Shown: piece after piece, positions 17,733 through 25,580 of the stretch | Layout: every line of letters begins with the position of its first letter | Position numbering within the stretch: the first letter of the stretch is position 1 | Origin: Bradyrhizobium sp. CSA207 | Lineage (GTDB): Bacteria; Pseudomonadota; Alphaproteobacteria; Rhizobiales; Xanthobacteraceae | Direction: 5' to 3' | Assembly: GCF_029051685.1 (NCBI RefSeq) | Contig: NZ_JAACFT010000001.1 | Location: 186,001 to 250,000, forward strand | Length of the DNA stretch: 64,000 nt | Translations under genes and position numbers: made by a program | The notes under the pieces: generated by a model | The model's input: the letters and a program-made list of their open reading frames with translations, nothing else | The model's database searches: none | What the model was told of the DNA's origin: nothing

Positions 17733-17754
17733 CTGAAGCCAGTATACCGCTGCC

Positions 17755-17852
17755 CCTCATGGTGAGGAGGCGCCTAGCGCCGTCTCGAACCATGAGGCCC
17801 AGGCGTGGCTTCATCCTTCGAGACGCCGCTTACGCGGCTCCTCAGGATGAGG
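17755..17852. repeat. Palindromic repeat, family B, copy 1
   Basis: Imperfect inverted repeat with outer arms CCTCATGGTGAGGAGG... and ...CTCCTCAGGATGAGG and inner words CGTCTCGAA / TTCGAGACG. It lies between the phasin terminator and the DUF445 gene and ends only about 14 bases before that gene's ATG. Other copies are at 20116 and 51777. Confidence 0.85.
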
Positions 17853-17865
17853 ACCGAAGGCCATC

Positions 17866-19152
17866 ATGACCGCGCAAGCCACCTTCTCTTTCGATACCCC
17901 CGGCGACACCGAGCGCGCAGCCGAACTGCGGCGCGTCAAAGCGTTGGCCACGTTGGTGCTGGCCTCGACGCTCGGGCTGTTCGTCGTCGCGAAATGGCTC
18001 CTGCCCGTGCATCCAGTATTCGGCTTCATCGCCGCCTTCGCGGAAGCCGCGACCATCGGAGGTATTGCGGACTGGTATGCGGTGGTCGCGCTGTTCAAGC
18101 GGCCCCTCGGCCTGCCGATCCCGCACACCGCGATCATCCAGAGCAACCAGGCCCGCATCGCCGACAAGCTGGGCGAATTCATCCAGGTGCATTTTCTCGA
18201 GGCCGGTCCGGTCGAGGCCAAGTTGAAGGAGATCGACTTCGGCTCCTTTGTTGCCGACTGGCTGCGCGACCGCAAGCGCAGCGACGATCTCGCGCGCTTC
18301 GCGCTCCGCCTGTTGCCGGAGGCATTCTCGGCGACGGAAAGTTCCGGCCTGATGACCTTCATCGTCCGCCGCATGTCCTCGCAGCTGCAGGCGATCGATC
18401 TTGCGCCGCTCGCCGCCGGCACGCTGCGCGGCTTCGTCGCGGAAGGACGGCACCAGATCCTGTTCGACGATCTCCTGCGCGTGATGCACGACACGCTGCA
18501 TCAGAAGGAGACGATGGCGATGATCCGCGACAAGGTCCGCGCGGAATTGCCGACCCTGCTCAGGCTCTACCGCGCCGACAAGTTTCTGGTGAACAAGATC
18601 GTGGCGTCGGCGACGGCCTTCTTCGACGAAGTGCGGGCCGATCCGAAGCACCCGTTCCGCGGCGAGTTCGACCGCATGGTGCTGACCTTCGTCGACCGGC
18701 TCGGCACCGATCGGGCCTATATCGATCGCATCGACGGCCTGAAGCGCGATCTGCTGGCGCGCCCCGAGCTTGCCGATCTGGCCCGCACCGTCTGGGCCAA
18801 CACGCGTTCCTTCATCGAGCGCAGCGCATCGGGCGAGACGCAGGTGTTGCAGCATCATCTCGCCGGCGTGTTCGTCTCCGCCGGTGAAGCCCTGGCTGGC
18901 GATGCCGAGCTGCGCGGCGAGATCAACAAGGGGCTGGTGACGGTGCTGCGCAGCGTCGTCGCCGACCAGAAAAGCGGCGTCTCGACTTTCATCTCCGACC
19001 AGGTCAAGTCGTGGAATATGACGCAGCTGATTTCGCTGATTGAAATCAACATAGGGCGCGACCTGCAATACATCCGATTCAACGGCTCGCTGATCGGTGG
19101 ACTCGCCGGCCTTGCCCTTTACTCCGTAGAATTCCTGCTTCGATTGCTGTGA
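17866..19152 (+). CDS. DUF445 (YjiN-like) membrane protein
   Basis: 428 residues. A membrane-hairpin N-terminus (LATLVLASTLGLFVVAKWLL and a second segment around FGFIAAFAEAATIGG) leads into the hallmark IADWYAVVALFKRPLGLPIP of the DUF445 family. A long helical middle follows, with a C-terminal hydrophobic segment (LIGGLAGLALYSVEFLL) close to the end. The function is unknown; the topology suggests an inner-membrane protein with a large soluble domain. The ribosome site is weak and a family B repeat lies directly upstream, so the promoter may be inside or before the repeat. Confidence 0.9.
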   Translation: MTAQATFSFDTPGDTERAAELRRVKALATLVLASTLGLFVVAKWLLPVHPVFGFIAAFAEAATIGGIADWYAVVALFKRPLGLPIPHTAIIQSNQARIADKLGEFIQVHFLEAGPVEAKLKEIDFGSFVADWLRDRKRSDDLARFALRLLPEAFSATESSGLMTFIVRRMSSQLQAIDLAPLAAGTLRGFVAEGRHQILFDDLLRVMHDTLHQKETMAMIRDKVRAELPTLLRLYRADKFLVNKIVASATAFFDEVRADPKHPFRGEFDRMVLTFVDRLGTDRAYIDRIDGLKRDLLARPELADLARTVWANTRSFIERSASGETQVLQHHLAGVFVSAGEALAGDAELRGEINKGLVTVLRSVVADQKSGVSTFISDQVKSWNMTQLISLIEINIGRDLQYIRFNGSLIGGLAGLALYSVEFLLRLL

Positions 19153-19339
19153 CTTTTGCATCACGGCGGCTGGCATTAACGTGCAGGCCTATTGTCGCCC
19201 CACGCGCCACCGGCTTGAATGTGGGGAACCGGCCGCCTAGCTGATTCATGTTGCGTTGCGGAACGTTCGAGACGCCGGCGTATTGGAATTCATGTCCATT
19301 TTCCGGCATCGCGGCCGGAGCCTTTTCAGAGGAAAATTG

Positions 19340-20110
19340 ATGACCGCTGCTGCCCAGACGCTGCATCCGCCGTCCCGCACCCTGATGTTTCTAGAGGGGC
19401 GCGCGATCCACGAACTCGGCGCATTCCTCGGCGCGTTGCCGCTGCTCAGCCTCGCCCCACGTGGCGACGGGCACCCGGTTCTGGTGCTGCCCGGTCTCGT
19501 GGCCTCCGACACGTCCACGCGCCCGCTGCGTTCGTTCCTGACGAGCAAAGGCTATGTGGCGGCTGGATGGCGTCAGGGTCGCAATTACGGCCTGCGCCCT
19601 GGCGTGCAAAATGCGATGGTCGATCTGGTCCAGGAGCTGAGCAACACCCATGGCCGCAAGATCAGCCTGGTCGGCTGGAGCCTCGGCGGCCTCTATGCGC
19701 GCCAACTCGCCAAGATGATGCCGGAGCGCGTGCGCCAGGTGATCACGCTCGGCAGCCCCTTTGCGGGCGATCCCAAATCGACCAATGCCTGGCGCGTCTA
19801 CGAATGGGCCAGCGGACAACGCGCCGATCAGGTCGATCCGCGCTTTGGCGGCGAACTCGCCGTTCCGCCGCCGGTGCCGACCACGGCGATCTTCAGCCGC
19901 ACCGACGGTGTCTGCGCCTGGCAGGGCTGCATGGAGAAGACTGGCGCCGAGACCGAGAGCATCGAGGTCGAGAGCAGTCATTGCGGCATGGGCCACCATC
20001 CGGCTGCGGTTTATGCTGTCGCCGACCGCCTCGCGCAGAAGGAAGGCACGTGGCGGCCGTTCGACCGTAGCGGCTGGCGCAGCATGGTTTATCCCGATCC
20101 GCACAGGTGA
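19340..20110 (+). CDS. Alpha/beta hydrolase, paralogue of the one at 5774
   Basis: 256-residue hydrolase with elbow GWSLGG (Ser114), candidate Asp in FSRTDGVCAW and candidate His in SHCGMGHHP. The start at 19340 follows AGAGGAAAA; an in-frame ATG at 19292 would add 16 basic residues. It shares the blocks APRGDGHPVL, LVGWSLGG and TLGSPFAGD with the hydrolase at 5774, so the pair brackets the storage-lipid region. No signal peptide. The substrate is unknown; an intracellular lipase or depolymerase-like role is a guess from context. Confidence 0.88.
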   Translation: MTAAAQTLHPPSRTLMFLEGRAIHELGAFLGALPLLSLAPRGDGHPVLVLPGLVASDTSTRPLRSFLTSKGYVAAGWRQGRNYGLRPGVQNAMVDLVQELSNTHGRKISLVGWSLGGLYARQLAKMMPERVRQVITLGSPFAGDPKSTNAWRVYEWASGQRADQVDPRFGGELAVPPPVPTTAIFSRTDGVCAWQGCMEKTGAETESIEVESSHCGMGHHPAAVYAVADRLAQKEGTWRPFDRSGWRSMVYPDPHR

Positions 20111-20115
20111 GCGGG

Positions 20116-20239
20116 CCTGATGGTTCGAGACGCGCGGGTTTGCGGCGCTCCTCACCATGAGGATTGAGAGCAAGTGACGCCGCGCGAAAGCAATTGGACC
20201 TCATCCTGAGGAGGCGCGAAGCGCCGTCTCGAAGGATCG
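20116..20239. repeat. Palindromic repeat, family B, copy 2
   Basis: Contains TGGTTCGAGACGCG and CTCCTCACCATGAGG on one side and CCTCATCCTGAGGAGG and CGTCTCGAAGGATCGA on the other, so the same words as the copy at 17755 but in inverted order. It fills most of the gap between the hydrolase and paaX. Confidence 0.8.
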
Positions 20240-20311
20240 AAGCCCGGCTCTCGCCTCCATCGTTGCACCCATCCATTGTCCCGCCCGCACCAAACGCGCT
20301 ATGGCATCCCG

Positions 20312-21178
20312 ATGGCGCATCCGCTTTCCCGCATCATCGACCAGCTCAAGCGCGAGCCGTCGCGCACCGGCTCCATTGTCATCACCATGTTCGGCGATGC
20401 CATCGTGCCGCGTGGCGGCTCGGTGTGGCTCGGCACGCTGCTTGAGTTCTTCGAGGGCCTCGCGATCGACGGCGGCGTGGTGCGCACCGCGATGTCGCGC
20501 CTCGCGGCCGACGGCTGGCTGACGCGCGAAAAGGTCGGCCGCAACAGTTTTTATCGTCTCGCTGAAAAGGGCCGTCAGACCTTTGAAGCTGCCACGCGCC
20601 ACATCTACGATCCGCCGCCGTCGGACTGGACCGGCCGCTTCGAGCTCCTGCTGATCGGCAACGGCGAGGAACGCGACGCCTCGCGCGAAGCGCTGCGCAA
20701 CGCCGGCTTCGGCAGTCCGCTGCCGGGCGTATGGGTCGCGCCGTCAGGCGTCCCTGTGCCGACAGAGGCTGCCGGCGCCATCCGTCTTGAAGTCTCTGCC
20801 GAGGACGACAGCGGGCGCCGGCTGCTCAGGGCGAGCTGGCCGCTGGACCGCACTGCGGACGCGTATCTGAAGTTCGTGACAATGTTCGAGCCGCTGCGCG
20901 CCGCAATCGGGCGCGGCACGGAGCTGTCCGATGTCGACGCTTTCACCGCGCGTATCCTGCTGATCCACTACTACCGCCGCGTCGTGCTGCGCGATCCGTT
21001 GCTGCCGGATAGCCTGTTGCCGGCGGATTGGCCGGGCAGGGCCGCTCGCGAGCTCTGCGGCGAGATCTATCGCGCACTGCTTGCCCCATCGGAGCAATGG
21101 CTTGACGGCCACGGAACCAACGAGAAAGGGCCATTGCCGCCGGCGCGAAAGCTCCTGGAACGGAGGTTTGGCGCCTGA
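20312..21178 (+). CDS. paaX: PaaX family transcriptional regulator of phenylacetate catabolism
   Basis: 288-residue repressor that in known systems binds phenylacetyl-CoA and releases paa promoters. An N-terminal winged helix (SRTGSIVITMFGDAIVPRGG, then VVRTAMSRLAADGWLTREKVGR) is followed by the PaaX effector region (LPGVWVAPSG, LLIHYYRRVVLRDPLLP) and a C-terminal helical part. The start at 20312 is the first ATG giving the usual MAHPLSRIID-type opening. An upstream in-frame TTG at 20276 falls close to repeat B2. It lies 75 bases before paaA in the same orientation. Confidence 0.9.
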   Translation: MAHPLSRIIDQLKREPSRTGSIVITMFGDAIVPRGGSVWLGTLLEFFEGLAIDGGVVRTAMSRLAADGWLTREKVGRNSFYRLAEKGRQTFEAATRHIYDPPPSDWTGRFELLLIGNGEERDASREALRNAGFGSPLPGVWVAPSGVPVPTEAAGAIRLEVSAEDDSGRRLLRASWPLDRTADAYLKFVTMFEPLRAAIGRGTELSDVDAFTARILLIHYYRRVVLRDPLLPDSLLPADWPGRAARELCGEIYRALLAPSEQWLDGHGTNEKGPLPPARKLLERRFGA

Positions 21179-21198
21179 TTTTATATTACAGAAATATC

Positions 21199-21226
21199 TT
21201 GCATGATCTAATTTATGTTATATATT
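21199..21226 (+). promoter_or_regulatory. AT-rich promoter region of the paa operon
   Basis: The gap after paaX (21179-21240) is strikingly AT-rich for this genome. A possible promoter is TTGCAT at 21199-21204 and TATATT at 21221-21226 with a 16-base spacer. The ribosome site GGGAGG at 21242-21247 follows. PaaX would be expected to bind here; I cannot define its operator. Confidence 0.45.
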
Positions 21227-21253
21227 ATCTCCCAATAATTCGGGAGGATGCGC

Positions 21254-22246
21254 ATGTATACCCAGGCGCTGAATACGGCTGAGGCCGACGACCGCCATGT
21301 CGAGGACGCGGCGCGTGCTGCGCAGTTCCAGGCCCGCATCGATGCCGAGGAACGCATCGAGCCGAATGACTGGATGCCGGCGGCTTACCGCAAGACGCTC
21401 ACACGCCAGATCTCCCAGCACGCCCATTCCGAGATCGTCGGCATGCTCCCCGAAGGCAACTGGATTACGCGTGCGCCGAGCTTGCGCCGCAAGGCCGCGT
21501 TGCTGGCCAAAGTGCAGGATGAGTGCGGCCACGGGCTCTATCTCTACGCCGCCGCCGAGACGCTCGGCACCTCGCGCGAGGAACTGGTCGACGCCATGCT
21601 CGCCGGCAAGGCCAAATATTCTTCGATCTTCAACTACCCGACGCTGACCTGGGCCGACATCGGCACCATCGGCTGGCTGGTCGACGGCGCCGCGATCATG
21701 AACCAGATCCCGCTGTGCCGCTGCTCGTACGGGCCATACGCACGCGCGATGATCCGCGTCTGCAAGGAAGAGTCCTTTCATCAGCGCCAGGGCTACGAGA
21801 TCATGCTGACGCTGTGCCGCGGCTCGACCGAACAGAAGGCGATGGCGCAGGATGCTCTGAATAGGTGGTGGTGGCCGGTGCTGATGATGTTCGGCCCACC
21901 CGATGCCACCAGCCAGCACAGCGACACCTCGACGAAGTGGAAGATCAAGCGCTTCTCCAACGACGAGCTGCGCCAGAAGTTCGTCGACGCCACCGTGCCG
22001 CAGGCGCAATATCTCGGCCTTGCCATTCCCGACCCCGGCATGACGCAGGATGCCGACGGGCATTGGCGCTACAGCGAGATCGATTGGGCCGAGTTCAAGC
22101 AGGTGCTTGCCGGCAACGGCCCCTGCAACCGCGACCGCATGGCCGCACGCCGCAAGGCGCACGAGGACGGCGCCTGGGTGCGCGAGGCGGCCGCCGCGTA
22201 TGCCGCGAAGCGCCAGCATCGTCAGACTGCGCAAGCCGCCGAATAG
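21254..22246 (+). CDS. paaA: 1,2-phenylacetyl-CoA epoxidase, catalytic subunit PaaA
   Basis: 330-residue diiron oxygenase subunit that epoxidises the ring of phenylacetyl-CoA. The ferritin-like iron-ligand motifs DECGH and KEESFH are visible, as is the conserved [19 protein letters not shown] block. The ATG at 21254 is preferred because GGGAGG is 6 bases upstream; the ATG at 21248 touches the ribosome site. It is the first gene of paaABCD. Cytoplasmic; it works in a complex with PaaB, PaaC and reductase PaaE. Confidence 0.96.
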   Translation: MYTQALNTAEADDRHVEDAARAAQFQARIDAEERIEPNDWMPAAYRKTLTRQISQHAHSEIVGMLPEGNWITRAPSLRRKAALLAKVQDECGHGLYLYAAAETLGTSREELVDAMLAGKAKYSSIFNYPTLTWADIGTIGWLVDGAAIMNQIPLCRCSYGPYARAMIRVCKEESFHQRQGYEIMLTLCRGSTEQKAMAQDALNRWWWPVLMMFGPPDATSQHSDTSTKWKIKRFSNDELRQKFVDATVPQAQYLGLAIPDPGMTQDADGHWRYSEIDWAEFKQVLAGNGPCNRDRMAARRKAHEDGAWVREAAAAYAAKRQHRQTAQAAE

Positions 22247-22256
22247 GGAGATCGCG

Positions 22257-22544
22257 ATGGCCACGCCGAACACGCCGCTGTGGGAAGTCTTCATTCGCAG
22301 CCGCAACGGGCTCGCGCACAAGCATGTCGGCTCGCTGCATGCGAGCGACGCCACGATGGCGCTCCAGGCCGCCCGTGATATCTACACCCGCCGCGGCGAG
22401 GGCCTCTCGATCTGGGTGGTGCCGTCGACCGCGATCACCGCGAGCGATCCCGCCGAGAAGGGCATGATGTTCGAGCCGGCGGAGACGAAGATCTACCGGC
22501 ACCCGACGTTCTACGAGGTGCCGGACGAAGTGGGGCACATGTGA
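22257..22544 (+). CDS. paaB: 1,2-phenylacetyl-CoA epoxidase subunit PaaB
   Basis: 95-residue small structural subunit of the phenylacetyl-CoA epoxidase complex. TPLWEVFIRSRNGLAHKHVG at the start and the DIYTRRGEGLSIWVVPS segment are the family hallmarks; the length matches PaaB (about 95). It follows paaA by 10 bases with a GGGAG ribosome site. Its TGA overlaps the ATG of paaC. Confidence 0.96.
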   Translation: MATPNTPLWEVFIRSRNGLAHKHVGSLHASDATMALQAARDIYTRRGEGLSIWVVPSTAITASDPAEKGMMFEPAETKIYRHPTFYEVPDEVGHM

Positions 22545-23320
22545 TGCCCGTCGCCAACGTTCAGGTCTCCGAAACGCCGCAGGTGCTCTACGCGTTGCGC
22601 CGCGCCGACGATGCGCTGATCCTCGGCCATCGGCTGTCGGAATGGTGCGGGCATGCGCCGATGCTGGAAGAGGACATGGCGCTCTCCAACATCGCGCTCG
22701 ACCTCATCGGTCAGGCGCGCGAGTTCTACACTTACGCCGCCAAGATCGAAGGCAAGGACAACGACGAGGACAAGCTCGCATACTTGCGCGACGTGCGCCA
22801 GTATCGCAACCTGCTGCTGGTCGAGCAGCCGAACGGTGATTTTGCCCAGACCCTGGTGCGGCAGTTCTTCTATTCCGCCTTCGCCGATCTCTACTGGCGC
22901 GCGATGATGAACTCGCGCGATGCGACGCTTGCCGCCATTGCCGCGAAATCCGAGAAGGAGAGCGCCTATCACCTTCGCCATGCCTCGGAATGGATCATCC
23001 GGCTCGGCGACGGCACGGAAGAGAGCCACGTCCGCGCGCAAGCCGCGATCGATCATCTCTGGGCTTTCACCGGCGAGATGTTTGCCGTCGATGCCGGCGA
23101 GCGCGACCTGATCCGTGCCGGCATCGCAATCGACCCCGAGGGCCTGCGCGGTCGCTGGCTGAACACTGTCTCAGGCGTGATCGGCGAAGCTACGCTCACG
23201 TTTCCGCAAAACGACTGGATGCAGCAGGGCGGCCGTGTCGGCCGGCACAGCGAACATCTCGGCCATCTCCTCAGCGAGCTGCAATCGATGCAGCGCATAT
23301 TCCCGGGGCTGACATGGTGA
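22544..23320 (+). CDS. paaC: 1,2-phenylacetyl-CoA epoxidase, structural subunit PaaC
   Basis: 258-residue ferritin-like partner of PaaA, needed for substrate binding and stability. APMLEEDMALSNIALDLIGQ, the QPNGDFAQTLVRQFF block and the C-terminal RVGRHSEHLGHLLSE are typical. I chose the ATG at 22544, which overlaps the paaB stop (TGATG); a GTG at 22541 would add one residue. The stop overlaps paaD by 7 bases. Confidence 0.96.
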   Translation: MPVANVQVSETPQVLYALRRADDALILGHRLSEWCGHAPMLEEDMALSNIALDLIGQAREFYTYAAKIEGKDNDEDKLAYLRDVRQYRNLLLVEQPNGDFAQTLVRQFFYSAFADLYWRAMMNSRDATLAAIAAKSEKESAYHLRHASEWIIRLGDGTEESHVRAQAAIDHLWAFTGEMFAVDAGERDLIRAGIAIDPEGLRGRWLNTVSGVIGEATLTFPQNDWMQQGGRVGRHSEHLGHLLSELQSMQRIFPGLTW

Positions 23321-23817
23321 CCGTGCTGAACAGGAATGCCGAGCTGCGTCAGCGCGCCTGGGACGCCGCGGCGAGCGTGGTCGATCCCGAGATTCCGGTG
23401 CTGACCATTGCCGATCTCGGCGTGTTGCGCGACGTCGTTGTCGACGAAGATCATGTCGAGGTCGCGATCACCCCAACCTACTCGGGCTGTCCGGCCATGA
23501 ACATGATCGCGCTCGAAATCGAGATCGCATTGGAGCGCGCTGGCTTTCGTCGCCCAAGCGTGCGTACCGTATTGTCGCCGGCCTGGACCACGGACTGGAT
23601 GAGCGAGGAGGGACGCCAGAAGCTGCGCGCGTACGGCATTGCGCCGCCCCAAGCCTCGAACTCGCGCCGCGCGCTGTTCGGCGAGCAGGCGGTCGAATGC
23701 CCGCAATGCGGGTCGGGCAACACCGAGCTGCTGTCCGAGTTCGGCTCGACCTCCTGCAAGGCGCTCTGGCGCTGCAAGGCCTGCCGCGAGCCGTTCGACT
23801 ATTTCAAGTGCCATTGA
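23314..23817 (+). CDS. paaD: Phenylacetate epoxidase assembly factor PaaD
   Basis: 167-residue protein with an N-terminal DUF59/MIP18-like domain (VVDPEIPVLTIADLGVLRDV, then PTYSGCPAM) and a C-terminal zinc-ribbon-like CPQCG...C...CKAC ending in FDYFKCH, the signature tail of PaaD. It is thought to insert or repair the iron centre of the epoxidase. The start at 23314 overlaps paaC by 7 bases. Confidence 0.94.
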   Translation: MVTVLNRNAELRQRAWDAAASVVDPEIPVLTIADLGVLRDVVVDEDHVEVAITPTYSGCPAMNMIALEIEIALERAGFRRPSVRTVLSPAWTTDWMSEEGRQKLRAYGIAPPQASNSRRALFGEQAVECPQCGSGNTELLSEFGSTSCKALWRCKACREPFDYFKCH

Positions 23818-23840
23818 GAAATATGCGATGCCAACCCAGT

Positions 23841-23927
23841 CGTCATTGCGAGCGAAGCGAAGCAATCCAGGCCGCCTCCGCGGCGACAGTCTGGATTGCT
23901 TCGTCGCAAGGGCTCCTCGCAATGACG
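23841..23927. repeat. Palindromic repeat, family A, copy 2
   Basis: CGTCATTGCGAGCGAAGCGA and AGCAATCCAG on the left mirror CTGGATTGCTTCG and CTCGCAATGACG on the right. It sits inside the paa gene set, between paaD and paaE, where it could reduce or process the transcript. Confidence 0.9.
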
Positions 23928-23946
23928 GTTGTGGCTTAAATTTAGA

Positions 23947-25038
23947 ATGCCCGTGATGTCAGCAACCGCACCGCGCTTCCATCGTCTGGCCGTCAACGAT
24001 CTCCGCCGCGAGGCGGCGGACGCCGTGTCGATGACCTTCGCCATTCCATCGGAGCTGAAGAGCGACTACGCCTTCAAGCCCGGCCAATACCTCACGCTCC
24101 GCGCTACCTTCGACGGCGAGGAGGTGCGCCGCTCCTATTCCATCTGCTCCGGCCCCGACGACGGCGAAATCCGCATCGCGGTGAAGAAGGTCGATGGCGG
24201 TGCGTTTTCGAGCTGGGCGGCGGACGAGCTGAAATGCGGCGACGAACTCGACGTGATGACGCCGACCGGTCGTTTCGGTGCGATCCCGCCGGCCGACACC
24301 GCGCGCGTCCATGTCGGCTTTGCCGCAGGCTCCGGCATTACGCCGATCCTGTCGATCGTCAAGGGGGTGCTGGCGCGCGAGCCGGACAGCCGCTTCTTCC
24401 TGTTCTATGGCAATCGCACGACCGACAACATCATGTTCCTCGAAGCGCTCGAGGAATTGAAGGATCGCTTCATCGATCGCATCTCGATCTTCCACGTCAT
24501 CTCGGGCGAGGAACAGGACGTCCCGATCCTGCATGGCCGGCTCGACCGGGAAAAGGTGAGGGTACTGCTGCGCTCGCTGGTGCCGGCAGCGAGCGTCGAT
24601 CATGTCTTCGTGTGCGGGCCGCCAGGGATGAGCGAGGAGGTCGAGGCAACCTGCCGCGAGCTCGGTATTGCCGGGGACCGCATCCATGTCGAACGGTTCG
24701 TCTCCGAGTTCGGCGGCAAGCCGCGGCCGAAGAAGATTGTTGCTCCGGATGCGCCCCCGAAGGCGATCGCATCCCTCATCATCGACGGCAAGCGCCGCGA
24801 GGTTCCCGTCGCCGAGGACGAAGCGATCCTCGACGCTGCACTGCGCGCCGGCATCGATCTGCCGTTCGCTTGCAAGGGCGGCATGTGCTCGACCTGCCGC
24901 GCAAAGCTGGTCGAGGGCGAGGCGCCGATGGATATCAACTATTCCTTGGAGCCCTGGGAGCTGAAGGCCGGATTTGTGCTCACCTGCCAGGCCAAGCCTT
25001 CGTCGAAGCGAGTGGTGGTGGACTACGATCACGTTTGA
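23947..25038 (+). CDS. paaE: Phenylacetyl-CoA epoxidase reductase PaaE
   Basis: 363-residue reductase passing electrons from NADPH to the PaaA diiron site. An N-terminal FAD domain (RRSYSICSGP), NAD(P)-binding (AAGSGITPILSIVKG) and FVCGPPGM are followed by a C-terminal plant-type [2Fe-2S] domain with CKGGMCSTC and a fourth Cys in LTCQA. No strong ribosome site precedes either ATG (23947 or 23956); 23947 is given. Repeat A2 separates it from paaABCD by about 130 bases, so it may have separate transcription. Confidence 0.94.
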   Translation: MPVMSATAPRFHRLAVNDLRREAADAVSMTFAIPSELKSDYAFKPGQYLTLRATFDGEEVRRSYSICSGPDDGEIRIAVKKVDGGAFSSWAADELKCGDELDVMTPTGRFGAIPPADTARVHVGFAAGSGITPILSIVKGVLAREPDSRFFLFYGNRTTDNIMFLEALEELKDRFIDRISIFHVISGEEQDVPILHGRLDREKVRVLLRSLVPAASVDHVFVCGPPGMSEEVEATCRELGIAGDRIHVERFVSEFGGKPRPKKIVAPDAPPKAIASLIIDGKRREVPVAEDEAILDAALRAGIDLPFACKGGMCSTCRAKLVEGEAPMDINYSLEPWELKAGFVLTCQAKPSSKRVVVDYDHV

Positions 25039-25093
25039 CAGCCCTCGGCAACCGGCAGAACATCATGGGAAAACATCCAGCCTGGAGGAGCGA

Positions 25094-25540
25094 GTGAACG
25101 TCAAAGCCGGTCTGTCGCCCGAGGATATTGCCCGCGCCTGCGCCGAGGCGATGTGGACGGAGGACGACGCCTCAAAGGGCCTCGGCATGGAGATAGTCGA
25201 GATCGGTCCTGGCTTTGCGACGCTGGCAATGAATGTGCGGCCGGACATGGTCAACGGCCAGCGTATCGCGCATGGCGGCTTCATCTTCACGCTCGCCGAT
25301 TCCGCCTTTGCGTTCGCCTGCAATTCGCACAATGAGCGCGTGGTCGCGGCGCAAGGGCAGATCACCTTCATCAAGCCGGGCAAGCTCGGCGATCGCCTTG
25401 TTGCGAAGGCGCGGGAGATTACCCGCGGTGGTCGCTCCGGCATCTATGACGTGCAGGTCGCCGCCGGCGACACTGTCATAGCCGAATTCCGCGGGCATTC
25501 GCGTGTCATTCCCGGCACGTGGCTGCCGGCTCAAGACTGA
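25094..25540 (+). CDS. paaI: PaaI thioesterase
   Basis: 148-residue hotdog-fold acyl-CoA thioesterase, thought to release CoA from stalled ring-hydroxylated phenylacetyl-CoA intermediates. The hallmark HGGFIFTLADSAFAFACN carries the catalytic Asp region, and IPGTWLPAQD is near the C-terminus. The GTG start at 25094 is fixed by GGAGGAG and by family length; an upstream in-frame extension reads through the paaE tail. It lies between paaE and paaK in the same orientation. Confidence 0.93.
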   Translation: MNVKAGLSPEDIARACAEAMWTEDDASKGLGMEIVEIGPGFATLAMNVRPDMVNGQRIAHGGFIFTLADSAFAFACNSHNERVVAAQGQITFIKPGKLGDRLVAKAREITRGGRSGIYDVQVAAGDTVIAEFRGHSRVIPGTWLPAQD

Positions 25541-25580
25541 GACAAGACCAACAACGAACCAATGGCGTGGGGAAACCAGG

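Noticed and set aside
17842-19176. A 444-codon frame antisense to the DUF445 gene
   Set aside because: Shadow of the real gene; no start signal or recognisable domain.
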